Made by a program: the position numbers and the translations under genes
The notes under the pieces: model-generated
Database searches by the model: none
What the model saw: the letters and a program-made list of their open reading frames with translations, nothing else
What the model was told of the DNA's origin: nothing
From: a virus
Strand: one strand, 5' to 3'
DNA: 63,115 bases
IMG/VR virus record: IMGVR_UViG_3300036715_000947
Span: 1 to 63,115 of that record
In this document: positions 56,786-63,115 of the stretch, piece by piece
Position numbering within the stretch: position 1 is the stretch's first letter
Layout of the letters: the number at the start of each line of letters is the position of its first letter

Positions 56786-58270
56786 GTGCGCAGAATGGTG
56801 AGAAGGCCGAAGCGGGCGCAAGAATGGGTGCCCAGGAATTACATGAAGAGGGCCTTGCGCTTCCTCCTCTCCAATGGAGCGGCGGGCTTGTGGCTCGATC
56901 CCGGCCTCGGCAAGACTTCAATCACGCTCACAGCGTTCAACTATTTGCGCAAGTACAAAACGGCGCGGCGCATGTTGGTGATCGCACCTCTGCGTGTGTG
57001 CCGGTCTGTGTGGCCCAAGGAGGGCCGGAAGTGGGCACATCTCAACGGCCTCAAGATTGTTTTCCTCCACGGCAACGACAAGGACCAGCTACTTGAGGAG
57101 GACGACGCCGATGTGTATTGTATTAACCCCGAAGGTCTACAGTGGCTTTTGTCCAAGGGCAGGTTTGGCAAGCTAGACGCCGATGTGCTGTGCATAGATG
57201 AGGTGTCTCGGTTCAAGAATACGAACACGCAGAGGTTCAAGGCGCTGAAGCCCTACCTCGGACGATTCCGTAGGCGGTGGACGTTGACGGGCACGCCAGC
57301 GCCCAACGGGCTCATGGACATCTTTGGGCAGATTTACTGTCTCGACCTTGGCCACGCGCTAGGTCCGTACGTCACACACTACCGACAGAAATTTTTCCAG
57401 CAAGATCCAGGCAACGAGTACGGATGGATACTCAAGAAAGGAGCTGAGAAAGAGATATACGAGAAAATAGCACCCCTCATACTGCGAATCGACAACAGCG
57501 TGTTGAAGGGTCTTCCTAAATTGGTGTTCAACAATGTCATGGTCGACCTGCCAGACAAGGCCATGCGCGTTTACAAGGAGATGGAGCGCGAGCTTTTCAC
57601 GCTACTGGACGACGGAACGAAGATAGCGGCAAAGAGCGTGGGCGTGGCTGTGGGGAAGTGCAATCAGATCGCCAACGGTGGCATCTACACACAGAACCCA
57701 ATCACGGGCAAGCGCATCGCGCGGGACGTGCACATGGCGAAGGTGGAAGCAGTGCAGGACTTGGTGGAGGAGATCGGTGGCAAGCCGGTGCTTCTCCTCT
57801 ACAACTATTCCAGCGACAAGGAGCGCCTCAAGCGTGCGTTTCCCAACGCCCCCTGCGTGGCCGACATGACCGAGCGCAAGGCGGATCAGCTATTCGACAG
57901 GTGGAATCGTGGCGCGGTGCCGCTGATGATGGCACAACCTAGCTCCATCGGTCATGGGCTCAATCTACAGGGTGGTGGGCAGCACATCATTTGGATGGGC
58001 CTACCGTGGGATCTTGAGCTTTGGATTCAGGCCATCGACCGACTGCACCGACAGGGGTCCAGGTTCAAGCACGTCTTCGTCCATTGCATCATCGCCAAGG
58101 GCACCGTGGACGTGATTATCCGTCGCACGCTTGCCGAGAAGGACGCCACGCAGAACAGGCTCCTAGAAGCAATCAAGAACAGCCGCAGAGACGAGGTGCT
58201 GGTGGGCACGGGCCAGGCGAGGCACTACCTCCAGGATCGGGGCGGCTGCCGCGTCTCCAGCGGGCGCTAG
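56786..58270 (+). CDS. SNF2-type SF2 helicase
   Basis: GTG 56786 with GGGGAG six bases upstream. 494 residues. Motif I LWLDPGLGKTSITL (about 36-49), motif Ia MLVIAPLRVCRSVW, motif II ADVLCIDEVSRFKN (about 131-145), motif III WTLTGTPAPNGLMDIFGQIY, and C-terminal motifs LLYNYSSDKERL, SIGHGLNLQGGGQHIIWMG and IQAIDRLHRQGSRF (Q-x-x-G-R-like). This is the phage SNF2 family, presumed to remodel or unwind nucleoprotein during replication or recombination. Confidence 0.9.
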   Translation: MRRMVRRPKRAQEWVPRNYMKRALRFLLSNGAAGLWLDPGLGKTSITLTAFNYLRKYKTARRMLVIAPLRVCRSVWPKEGRKWAHLNGLKIVFLHGNDKDQLLEEDDADVYCINPEGLQWLLSKGRFGKLDADVLCIDEVSRFKNTNTQRFKALKPYLGRFRRRWTLTGTPAPNGLMDIFGQIYCLDLGHALGPYVTHYRQKFFQQDPGNEYGWILKKGAEKEIYEKIAPLILRIDNSVLKGLPKLVFNNVMVDLPDKAMRVYKEMERELFTLLDDGTKIAAKSVGVAVGKCNQIANGGIYTQNPITGKRIARDVHMAKVEAVQDLVEEIGGKPVLLLYNYSSDKERLKRAFPNAPCVADMTERKADQLFDRWNRGAVPLMMAQPSSIGHGLNLQGGGQHIIWMGLPWDLELWIQAIDRLHRQGSRFKHVFVHCIIAKGTVDVIIRRTLAEKDATQNRLLEAIKNSRRDEVLVGTGQARHYLQDRGGCRVSSGR

Positions 58271-58333
58271 GCGGTCTAGCGGTGTTGTAACACGCGTTAG
58301 CGGCTAAGTATTGACATTACTAAATAAAAAATG

Positions 58334-58388
58334 TTGACTTATGCCGCTAACTCGCGGTATAATTGTTCATCGGCGCATCGGAGCGCCG
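58334..58388 (+). promoter_or_regulatory. Strong promoter with leader hairpin
   Basis: TTGACT (58334-58339), 18-bp spacer, perfect TATAAT (58358-58363). A 6-bp hairpin CGGCGC/GCGCCG with loop ATCGGA (58371-58388) begins at the expected start of transcription. Upstream AAAAAATGTTGA matches the 49.28-kb promoter, and CGCGGTATAAT resembles its TAGCGGTAT. It drives the last operon. Confidence 0.85.
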
Positions 58389-58409
58389 GACATCACAAGG
58401 AGGTGCAGT

Positions 58410-58763
58410 ATGAGACCCACACAACGCACGTTTGGGGCGGCGCTTGTCGTGTGTAGTTGGTGCGGCAACGACAGTGGAGACCTCGCCGTAGGACAGCTCC
58501 CTGACAGTTGCGGAATGCGCGTGATTATCAACGATCAGCCGTGCCAGACATGCAAGGACGAAATGGCTCGGGGCATCACCTTCATCGAGGCTACCAAGGA
58601 CGCGTTCGGCAAGGTCGAGCGAACAGGGCGCTGGTCGGTGGTGACGGAGGAGGGGGCGCGTGGAATCATCAATGGCGACGAACTGCTGGCGTCCGTGCTC
58701 AAGTGTCGCAAGACGTACATGGAGACGGAAACGTACGAGAGGGTGTTCGGACGCTGCAAATAA
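58410..58763 (+). CDS. Conserved phage zinc-ribbon protein
   Basis: ATG 58410 behind AAGGAGG. 117 residues: ALVVCSWCGNDSGDLAVGQL, INDQPCQTCKDEMARGITFI, then an alpha/beta C-terminus. CxxC...CxxC makes a zinc ribbon; 'P-C-x-x-C-x-x-x-M-x-x-G-I' is a common phage signature. First gene after a strong promoter, so abundant early product. Function unknown. Confidence 0.75.
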   Translation: MRPTQRTFGAALVVCSWCGNDSGDLAVGQLPDSCGMRVIINDQPCQTCKDEMARGITFIEATKDAFGKVERTGRWSVVTEEGARGIINGDELLASVLKCRKTYMETETYERVFGRCK

Positions 58764-58832
58764 CAGCGAAGATGGAGAAAAGAAGTCCGTGTGAACCGCC
58801 ACGACAAACGTGGACACTACCAGGAGGGCGAC

Positions 58833-59474
58833 ATGAGCCTCAAAGCATGGCAGAAGCGCATCGAGCAGTACGAAGCGGGAGCACCGATACCGGAATCGTT
58901 GGTGCGTGCGTTACGAGTGGCGGCACAGCCGGGAACGCCAACGCACGACCTGATCAACAGCAAGTGCCTCTATGATGGAGCGAACGCCGACCACGGTGTG
59001 GAGTGGCGGATTACCTACGAACAGACCAAAAAAGGCATCAAGTGGCTCCGGTCTCACGCGATCCGCGAACTCATGCGCGAGGAAGAACAGCGAATCGTCA
59101 ACGACTTCTCGCGCTTCTACTTCGTAGGCATCAAGGCGTACGAGTACGAGTCACCCATGCGCACAGGGCATGTGCTAACGCACTACGCCCCGGTCTACCG
59201 CGTATGTGGAAACAGTGGGGAGTGGTTCGACTACGTGAGCGCCCCGTGGCAGAGCGGCGACCCTCTCGGCATCCCGCGCTTTGGGGTGCTACAGTCGCTC
59301 CTTTGCTCAGAGGGGCGCGACACGCTACGGTTCAAGTATGGGTGGCTCAACATACAAACCGGAACGACAGGTGTGAGAGATTACGATGCGCCGTCGCGTG
59401 CGTCCTTCCTCGAATCCCTGTGTGCGTGGAATAAGAAAGGCCGGGGAGCGTGGCAGTACTGGGAGGAGGTGTGA
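58833..59474 (+). CDS. Hypothetical protein
   Basis: ATG 58833 with AGGAGG; the frame from 58791 is upstream noise. 213 residues: helical N-terminus (LKAWQKRIEQYEAGAPIPE), DHGVEWRITYEQTKKGIKWL, then beta-rich Trp/Tyr-rich C-terminal half (YGWLNIQTGTTGV, GRGAWQYWEEV). No family recognised. Confidence 0.65.
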   Translation: MSLKAWQKRIEQYEAGAPIPESLVRALRVAAQPGTPTHDLINSKCLYDGANADHGVEWRITYEQTKKGIKWLRSHAIRELMREEEQRIVNDFSRFYFVGIKAYEYESPMRTGHVLTHYAPVYRVCGNSGEWFDYVSAPWQSGDPLGIPRFGVLQSLLCSEGRDTLRFKYGWLNIQTGTTGVRDYDAPSRASFLESLCAWNKKGRGAWQYWEEV

Positions 59475-59475
59475 C

Positions 59476-59862
59476 ATGCCTAAGAAAATCTACAGTCGTC
59501 TCGCGGGTCTCGCCGATGCAATTCGGTCGTGCATCGTCGCTGAAAATTGGCAGTGGGTGGGCAGGCACCGCGCCGTCGTCAATGAGATCATGGAATACAC
59601 GTTCCCACATGGCTCTGGCTTCGACGGCATCACGAGCTTCGACACAGATGCTTCGAGTGCTAAGAAGCTGGTGTTTGCCACCGAGTTTCATCACATGGAT
59701 GCTAACGGGTACTACGCAGGATGGACACGGCACAAAGTCATCGTCACTCCAACATTCGTATTCGACATTGACATCAGGGTCACAGGCGAGAATCGCAACA
59801 ACATACGAGAACACATCGCGGAGACATTCGCCACGTGGCTCCGCAGCGAAGCGGAGGTATGA
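59476..59862 (+). CDS. Conserved small phage protein
   Basis: 128 residues, GGAGGAGG upstream. YSRLAGLADAIRSCIVAENW, HRAVVNEIMEYTFPHGSGFD, FATEFHHMDANGYYAGWTRH and VIVTPTFVFDIDIRVTG. The 'L-P-H/F-P-H-G-S-G-F-D' and 'F-x-x-x-F-H-H-M-x-x-x-G-Y-Y-x-G-W-x-x-H' motifs are a known phage/plasmid family of unknown function with possible metal-binding His residues. Confidence 0.75.
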   Translation: MPKKIYSRLAGLADAIRSCIVAENWQWVGRHRAVVNEIMEYTFPHGSGFDGITSFDTDASSAKKLVFATEFHHMDANGYYAGWTRHKVIVTPTFVFDIDIRVTGENRNNIREHIAETFATWLRSEAEV

Positions 59863-59863
59863 C

Positions 59864-60619
59864 ATGGCACGCCACGGTAACAAGACCAGCGGTATACGCT
59901 ACACCTACGAAGACACCGGATTGAAGGCGCTGTGCGAGGCGCTGGAGGGCCTTGGTGACTTGTGTGGGTATTCGCAAAGCACCTACGTGTCACCGGCAGT
60001 CGGCGAATTGTTCGGCAAGTTCGTTGATACCGACAAGCCTGACGACGGTGCCAACAGCATCTACTACTCGCACCTCACGGCCATCCCCGACGGGGCTGAG
60101 GTGAAGTGGCACAATCTTTTCGTGCCCGAGTACATGGCGTACTCCGACTACAGCGGCGGAGTGGTGGACCGCGCCAACCTTGAGACGTTCCTCGAAAAAT
60201 ATGGCAGCGTAGAGGGGGTGTACGAGGCAACGGGCGGCTATGGCACGCGTGTCGTGGCCATCATGCTCAGCAGCATTACGGAGGAGATGGTGGAGGTGTT
60301 CGCCGAGCTTTCCGACTATCCCTGTCTGGATGACGAGGCGCTTTCCGAACTCGAAACCAATCTCGAAGACGAAGACTGGGACAACTGGATCAGCGGTGAT
60401 TTCTCGCGTGCTTTGTGCAAGAAGTTTCCGGAACTGGAGGACGAGATCGACCAGATGGAGTCTGAGGACCCCGAACAGCTACGAGAGCTTTACTACACGC
60501 TCAAGGAACGCACCAACACCTACGGCTATTGCGAAGACGCAGTGAGCTACTACATCGACATCGAAGCACTCGTCAATGGCGCCGTGGCTTCGGACTTCAA
60601 CAAGAAAGAGGGGAAGTGA
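59864..60619 (+). CDS. Acidic hypothetical protein
   Basis: ATG 59864, GGAGG upstream, one base after the previous stop. 251 residues, acidic: TGLKALCEALEGLGDLCGYS, ALSELETNLEDEDWDNWISG, PELEDEIDQMESEDPEQLRE. Mostly helical, Asp/Glu-rich in the C-terminal half. No family recognised; a DNA-mimic or inhibitor role is only speculation. Confidence 0.65.
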   Translation: MARHGNKTSGIRYTYEDTGLKALCEALEGLGDLCGYSQSTYVSPAVGELFGKFVDTDKPDDGANSIYYSHLTAIPDGAEVKWHNLFVPEYMAYSDYSGGVVDRANLETFLEKYGSVEGVYEATGGYGTRVVAIMLSSITEEMVEVFAELSDYPCLDDEALSELETNLEDEDWDNWISGDFSRALCKKFPELEDEIDQMESEDPEQLRELYYTLKERTNTYGYCEDAVSYYIDIEALVNGAVASDFNKKEGK

Positions 60620-60620
60620 T

Positions 60621-61034
60621 ATGGGCTTCGTTGCCATCAGACTGCGCAAGGGCGCGGTGGTGACTCCTGACATGCGCAAACTGTTCGTTCGTCTCACGCT
60701 TCTGTCGGAGCGCATGGGCTCAAGCATGTGGGAGATATGTGGAGACGACCAGGCTACGCTCGCAGGAAGCGGCTCCTTCCACAAGGAAGGGCGCTACCTA
60801 CTGCGCAGTGTGGCGAAGCGGTGGACGACCGGCTCCATGTTTTCCAAGAGCCGACACTTCAAGGACACCAGCGATGGAGATCTCTACTTCGCCATCTTGC
60901 CGTTTGGCGTGGTGCTCTCGACATCCAAGGCGGCGCTACGTGCGGCGCTGCCAGGAGTGGGCATCAGCACCGTGTCGGACCGTCACAAGGCCAAGCGACA
61001 AACTACCGCCGTGCAGGGACCGGAGGAAGTATGA
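60621..61034 (+). CDS. Hypothetical protein
   Basis: 137 residues: MGFVAIRLRKGAVVTPDMRK, LSERMGSSMWEICGDDQATL, KDTSDGDLYFAILPFGVVLS. Alpha/beta with a basic C-terminus. Only GGGGAAG upstream. No family recognised; overlaps the next gene by 4 nt. Confidence 0.6.
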   Translation: MGFVAIRLRKGAVVTPDMRKLFVRLTLLSERMGSSMWEICGDDQATLAGSGSFHKEGRYLLRSVAKRWTTGSMFSKSRHFKDTSDGDLYFAILPFGVVLSTSKAALRAALPGVGISTVSDRHKAKRQTTAVQGPEEV

Positions 61035-61270
61035 CCAAAGCGCGCGAACAGCCGAGGTGTTGTGTGTGCAACGCCGATCTCACTAGGATGGAGGAGTACA
61101 CAGGCCACAAGATGTGCAAGCGGTGCTGGGAGTCAGAAGACTACGTGGACGAGCCCATGGAACTGTCCGAGGCCGACGGACGCGTGCTCTTTTGGGTGTG
61201 CGTGGTGTTGGCCAGCATCGTCGTCGCTGCAGTGCTGGTGCCGGTCTTTGCCTGCCTGTACAAGGGGTGA
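61031..61270 (+). CDS. Small zinc-ribbon plus membrane-span protein
   Basis: 79 residues with ATGA overlap. CCVCNADLTRM...CKRCWE is a zinc ribbon; residues about 52-76 (LFWVCVVLASIVVAAVLVPV) are a membrane span. The ribbon would face the cytoplasm by the positive-inside rule only weakly. Function unknown. Confidence 0.65.
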   Translation: MTKAREQPRCCVCNADLTRMEEYTGHKMCKRCWESEDYVDEPMELSEADGRVLFWVCVVLASIVVAAVLVPVFACLYKG

Positions 61271-61273
61271 CGT

Positions 61274-61810
61274 GTGGTGGTCATGGATTACAGTCAGAGA
61301 CTCTACCTGGTCGTGGCCATTAGGGACGGTGTTGTGTATTTCCTGGAGCGGAGCGATGTTGGCGGCCCGTGGTCTCTACACAATCCTACGGACCCCGAGA
61401 AGACAGACACCATCTCCATCAGCCGCAAGCCTATGGAGGCTGAGTTGATAGGAGTGCGGTCGATGCCGCTGGAGAGCTTCGAGCGCGTGTTCGACATAGT
61501 GGCCAACATCAGTGGAGGAGACCTCGTAAAAAAGTGGATGGAGAACAGGCATTGGGGCGTTACCAGAGAAGCGGCTGAGATCATCGACCGCGTAATCTAC
61601 ATCGAGGACAGTGTTGAGTACCTTCGATGGCGTGCGGCACACCGCAACCACGACAATGCACTAGAGCGGGCACGTCGCATCAGGAAGAACGCAGAGACCA
61701 ACGCAGAGGAGCTACCGCCAGCTAAAAAATATAACTTTGCCAAAGAGCCGCCACCGACAAAGAAACGCAAACCCAAGTTCACCAGCTTCAAAAGCCTACT
61801 GAGGAGGTAA
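61274..61810 (+). CDS. Hypothetical protein with basic tail
   Basis: 178 residues starting GTG after AAGGGG (an internal ATG at 61283 is possible). Beta-rich N-terminal third (LYLVVAIRDGVVYFLERSD), helical middle (VEYLRWRAAHRNHDNALERA), and a Lys/Pro-rich tail (KKRKPKFTSFKSLLRR). No family recognised. Confidence 0.6.
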   Translation: MVVMDYSQRLYLVVAIRDGVVYFLERSDVGGPWSLHNPTDPEKTDTISISRKPMEAELIGVRSMPLESFERVFDIVANISGGDLVKKWMENRHWGVTREAAEIIDRVIYIEDSVEYLRWRAAHRNHDNALERARRIRKNAETNAEELPPAKKYNFAKEPPPTKKRKPKFTSFKSLLRR

Positions 61811-61811
61811 C

Positions 61812-62675
61812 ATGCCCACCACGCCCACCACACCCACCACGTCCACCACACCCACCACGTCCATCCGGCAATGCTTCAAGAAGCTGCGCGAGCACCTTCA
61901 GCACATACACAACAATGTGGGAGGGGAAGATGAGTTTTTGGACGCGCTCCACAGGATAGAGAAGAGGATCGAGACGCTCACACGCGAGGTGCGGTCACTG
62001 CGAAAGATCAAGGCCACTGAGCGGGCCAGCGTCACGTGCCCGGCACCGGCGGAGGAAGCGCCGAAGCCCAAGGACACCCTCGTGGCACGCATCGTACACG
62101 ACGAAGACTGTGCCTCGCCGCGTGAATGGGATAACGTCGGAACTATGGTACTCTTCCACCGCAGGTACGCATTGGCGAACGAATCAGACATGGCCTTGGA
62201 AGAGGCCGTGGCCTTCGAGGCTGCGTTCGCAAAGCACTTCCCAGGTGGCGTACTGCTCCCGGTCTACATGTACGACCACAGCGGTGTGTCGCTATCGACC
62301 GCGCCGTACAGTTGTCCGTGGGACTCTGGCAAAGTGGGCTTCATTTACGCGAAGGCCGATAAGGTGGAGCAAGAGGGGCTGGCGCTAGAGGCGTGCACGG
62401 ATATTCTCAGAAGCGAGGTGGAGACATACAGCAAGTGGCTCGGCGGGGAGTGCTACGGCTACGTCATCGAGGACAGTGCCACTGGCGAAGTGGTGGACTC
62501 GTGCTTTGGGTACATCGGACGTGACGATGCGGAGGCGGCCGCCAAAGAAGCGGTAGCCGAGAAGGCAAAGGACCCGGAGTACCGCACGGACCGGGAATGC
62601 TCCCGATCCGTGGTCTGTGCCGCCGGAGCATGGCCGGAAGGTAGCGTGTCCGGGAGTCAGTACCGCGTGATCTAG
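61812..62675 (+). CDS. Conserved phage protein with 'GFIY' core and Thr-Pro repeat N-terminus
   Basis: 287 residues; GAGGAGG upstream. Residues 1-17 are P-T-T repeats, 18-70 a coiled coil (HRIEKRIETLTREVRSLRKI). The core, about 95-250, has LVARIVHDEDCASPREWDNV, LPVYMYDHSGVSLSTAPYSC, WDSGKVGFIYAKADKV and ECYGYVIEDSATGEVVDSCF, a widespread phage family of unknown function. The last 25 codons run into a sequence duplicated downstream (62573-62635), so the C-terminus is probably recently rearranged. Confidence 0.75.
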   Translation: MPTTPTTPTTSTTPTTSIRQCFKKLREHLQHIHNNVGGEDEFLDALHRIEKRIETLTREVRSLRKIKATERASVTCPAPAEEAPKPKDTLVARIVHDEDCASPREWDNVGTMVLFHRRYALANESDMALEEAVAFEAAFAKHFPGGVLLPVYMYDHSGVSLSTAPYSCPWDSGKVGFIYAKADKVEQEGLALEACTDILRSEVETYSKWLGGECYGYVIEDSATGEVVDSCFGYIGRDDAEAAAKEAVAEKAKDPEYRTDRECSRSVVCAAGAWPEGSVSGSQYRVI

Positions 62676-62749
62676 GGGCATGGCGGCCCGGAGTACCGCA
62701 CGGACCGGGAATGCTCCCGGTCCGTGGTTTGTACCGCCGGAGCATGACC
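62573..62749. repeat. 63-bp direct duplication spanning the end of the last gene
   Basis: The segment 62573-62635 (CCCGGAGTACCGCACGGACC and following) recurs at 62687-62749, 114 bp away, with only a few differences. The first copy is in the last gene, the second is noncoding and carries the hairpin at 62701-62724. Confidence 0.8.
62701..62724 (+). terminator. Hairpin terminator of the rightward arm
   Basis: Stem CGGACCGGGA, loop ATGC, perfect arm TCCCGGTCCG, then TGGTTT. It lies 26 nt beyond the last stop. The upstream duplicate copy at 62587-62610 has one mismatched pair. Confidence 0.65.
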
Positions 62750-63115
62750 TGGCCGTGCCTGTACCGCCGGAGGGCATGACCGGGAGCATGACCGGGAGCA
62801 TGGCCGGGAAGCCTCCCATGGGCCGGAGCATGGGCCGGAGCATGGGCCGGAGCATGGGCCGGAGCATGGGCCGGAGCATGGGCCGGAGCATGACCGGGAG
62901 CATGGCCGGGAAGCCTCCCATGGGCCGGAGCATGGCCGGGAAGCCTCCCATGGGCCGGAGCATGGGCCGGAGCATGGGCCGGAGCATGGGCCGGGAAGCC
63001 TCCCACGGGCCGGAGCGTGGCCGGGAAGCCTCCCATGGGCCGGAGCGTGGCCGGGAAGCCTCCCATGGGCCGGAGCATGGCCGGGAAGCCTCCCATGGGC
63101 CGGAGCGTGGCCGGG
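62750..63115. repeat. Right-end minisatellite, mixed 12-bp and 30-bp units
   Basis: Variants of CATGGGCCGGAG (12 bp) and CATGACCGGGAG alternate with the 30-bp unit that begins AAGCCTCCCATGGGCCGGAG. From about 62995 the 30-bp unit is regular and runs to the last base, in phase with the array at position 1. No gene is supported here. Confidence 0.92.

Noticed and set aside
1-63115. tRNA genes and lysogeny genes
   Set aside because: No cloverleaf, integrase, excisionase, partition pair or CI-like repressor was noticed by eye; a tRNA scan and profile search would be needed to be certain.

Overview
The window is a complete or nearly complete genome of a tailed double-stranded DNA virus, by gene content a siphophage with a lambda-like long non-contractile tail. 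The sequence is GC-rich apart from one AT-rich kilobase and is almost entirely coding, with Shine-Dalgarno (SD) sites and frequent ATGA/GTGA/TGATG start-stop overlaps. No integrase, excisionase or recognisable repressor was seen, so a strictly lytic life style is likely but unproven. The host is unknown. An Rz-like spanin candidate and MPN/NlpC and permuted-papain enzymes suggest a Gram-negative bacterium, and sigma70-like promoters with no phage RNA polymerase suggest use of the host polymerase.

The layout is two divergent arms. The left arm (about 34.8 kb down to 0.4 kb, all minus strand) is the late region: ParB-DUF4417 protein, small basic proteins, small and large terminase, DUF1073 portal, a block of head/fibre proteins including a long degenerate-repeat protein, DUF2213 protease-scaffold, cement protein, DUF2184 major capsid protein, DUF4054/DUF4128-type connector proteins, tail tube, G/GT-type chaperones, tape measure, M-L-K-I-J tail-tip module, lysis genes, and a few small 3' genes with strong hairpin terminators. 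The right arm (about 35.9 to 62.7 kb, plus strand) is the replication and early region: primase-helicase, MazG-like protein, many small phage proteins, a highly acidic poly(D/E) protein on its own promoter-terminator unit, a J-domain protein, DNA ligase, a DUF932-like protein, an ssDNA-binding-like protein, two basic proteins, a family A DNA polymerase, a cluster of nucleases, a methyltransferase-like protein and a SNF2-type helicase.

Between the arms lies a noncoding AT-rich kilobase (34.8-35.9 kb) with inverted repeats, a putative promoter, four T-tracts phased at exactly 10 bp and a very AT-rich stretch. It is the best candidate for the origin and divergent control region. At both ends is the same 30-bp minisatellite in continuous phase, so the molecule probably closes into a circle with an unresolved array between the two convergent arms.

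The most striking feature is the load of Hint/intein and homing elements. The terminase has an intein at its TRWH motif, and a complete endonuclease VII-type HNH gene is nested in a different reading frame inside that intein, exactly where an in-frame endonuclease domain would sit. The DNA polymerase has a LAGLIDADG intein in motif A. The tail-tip protein ends in a mini-Hint domain that shares a nine-residue block with the terminase intein. A free-standing HNH-AP2 gene interrupts the tail operon. Repeat expansion is the second theme: minisatellites, a 13-bp direct-repeat array, and coding repeats in at least three proteins.
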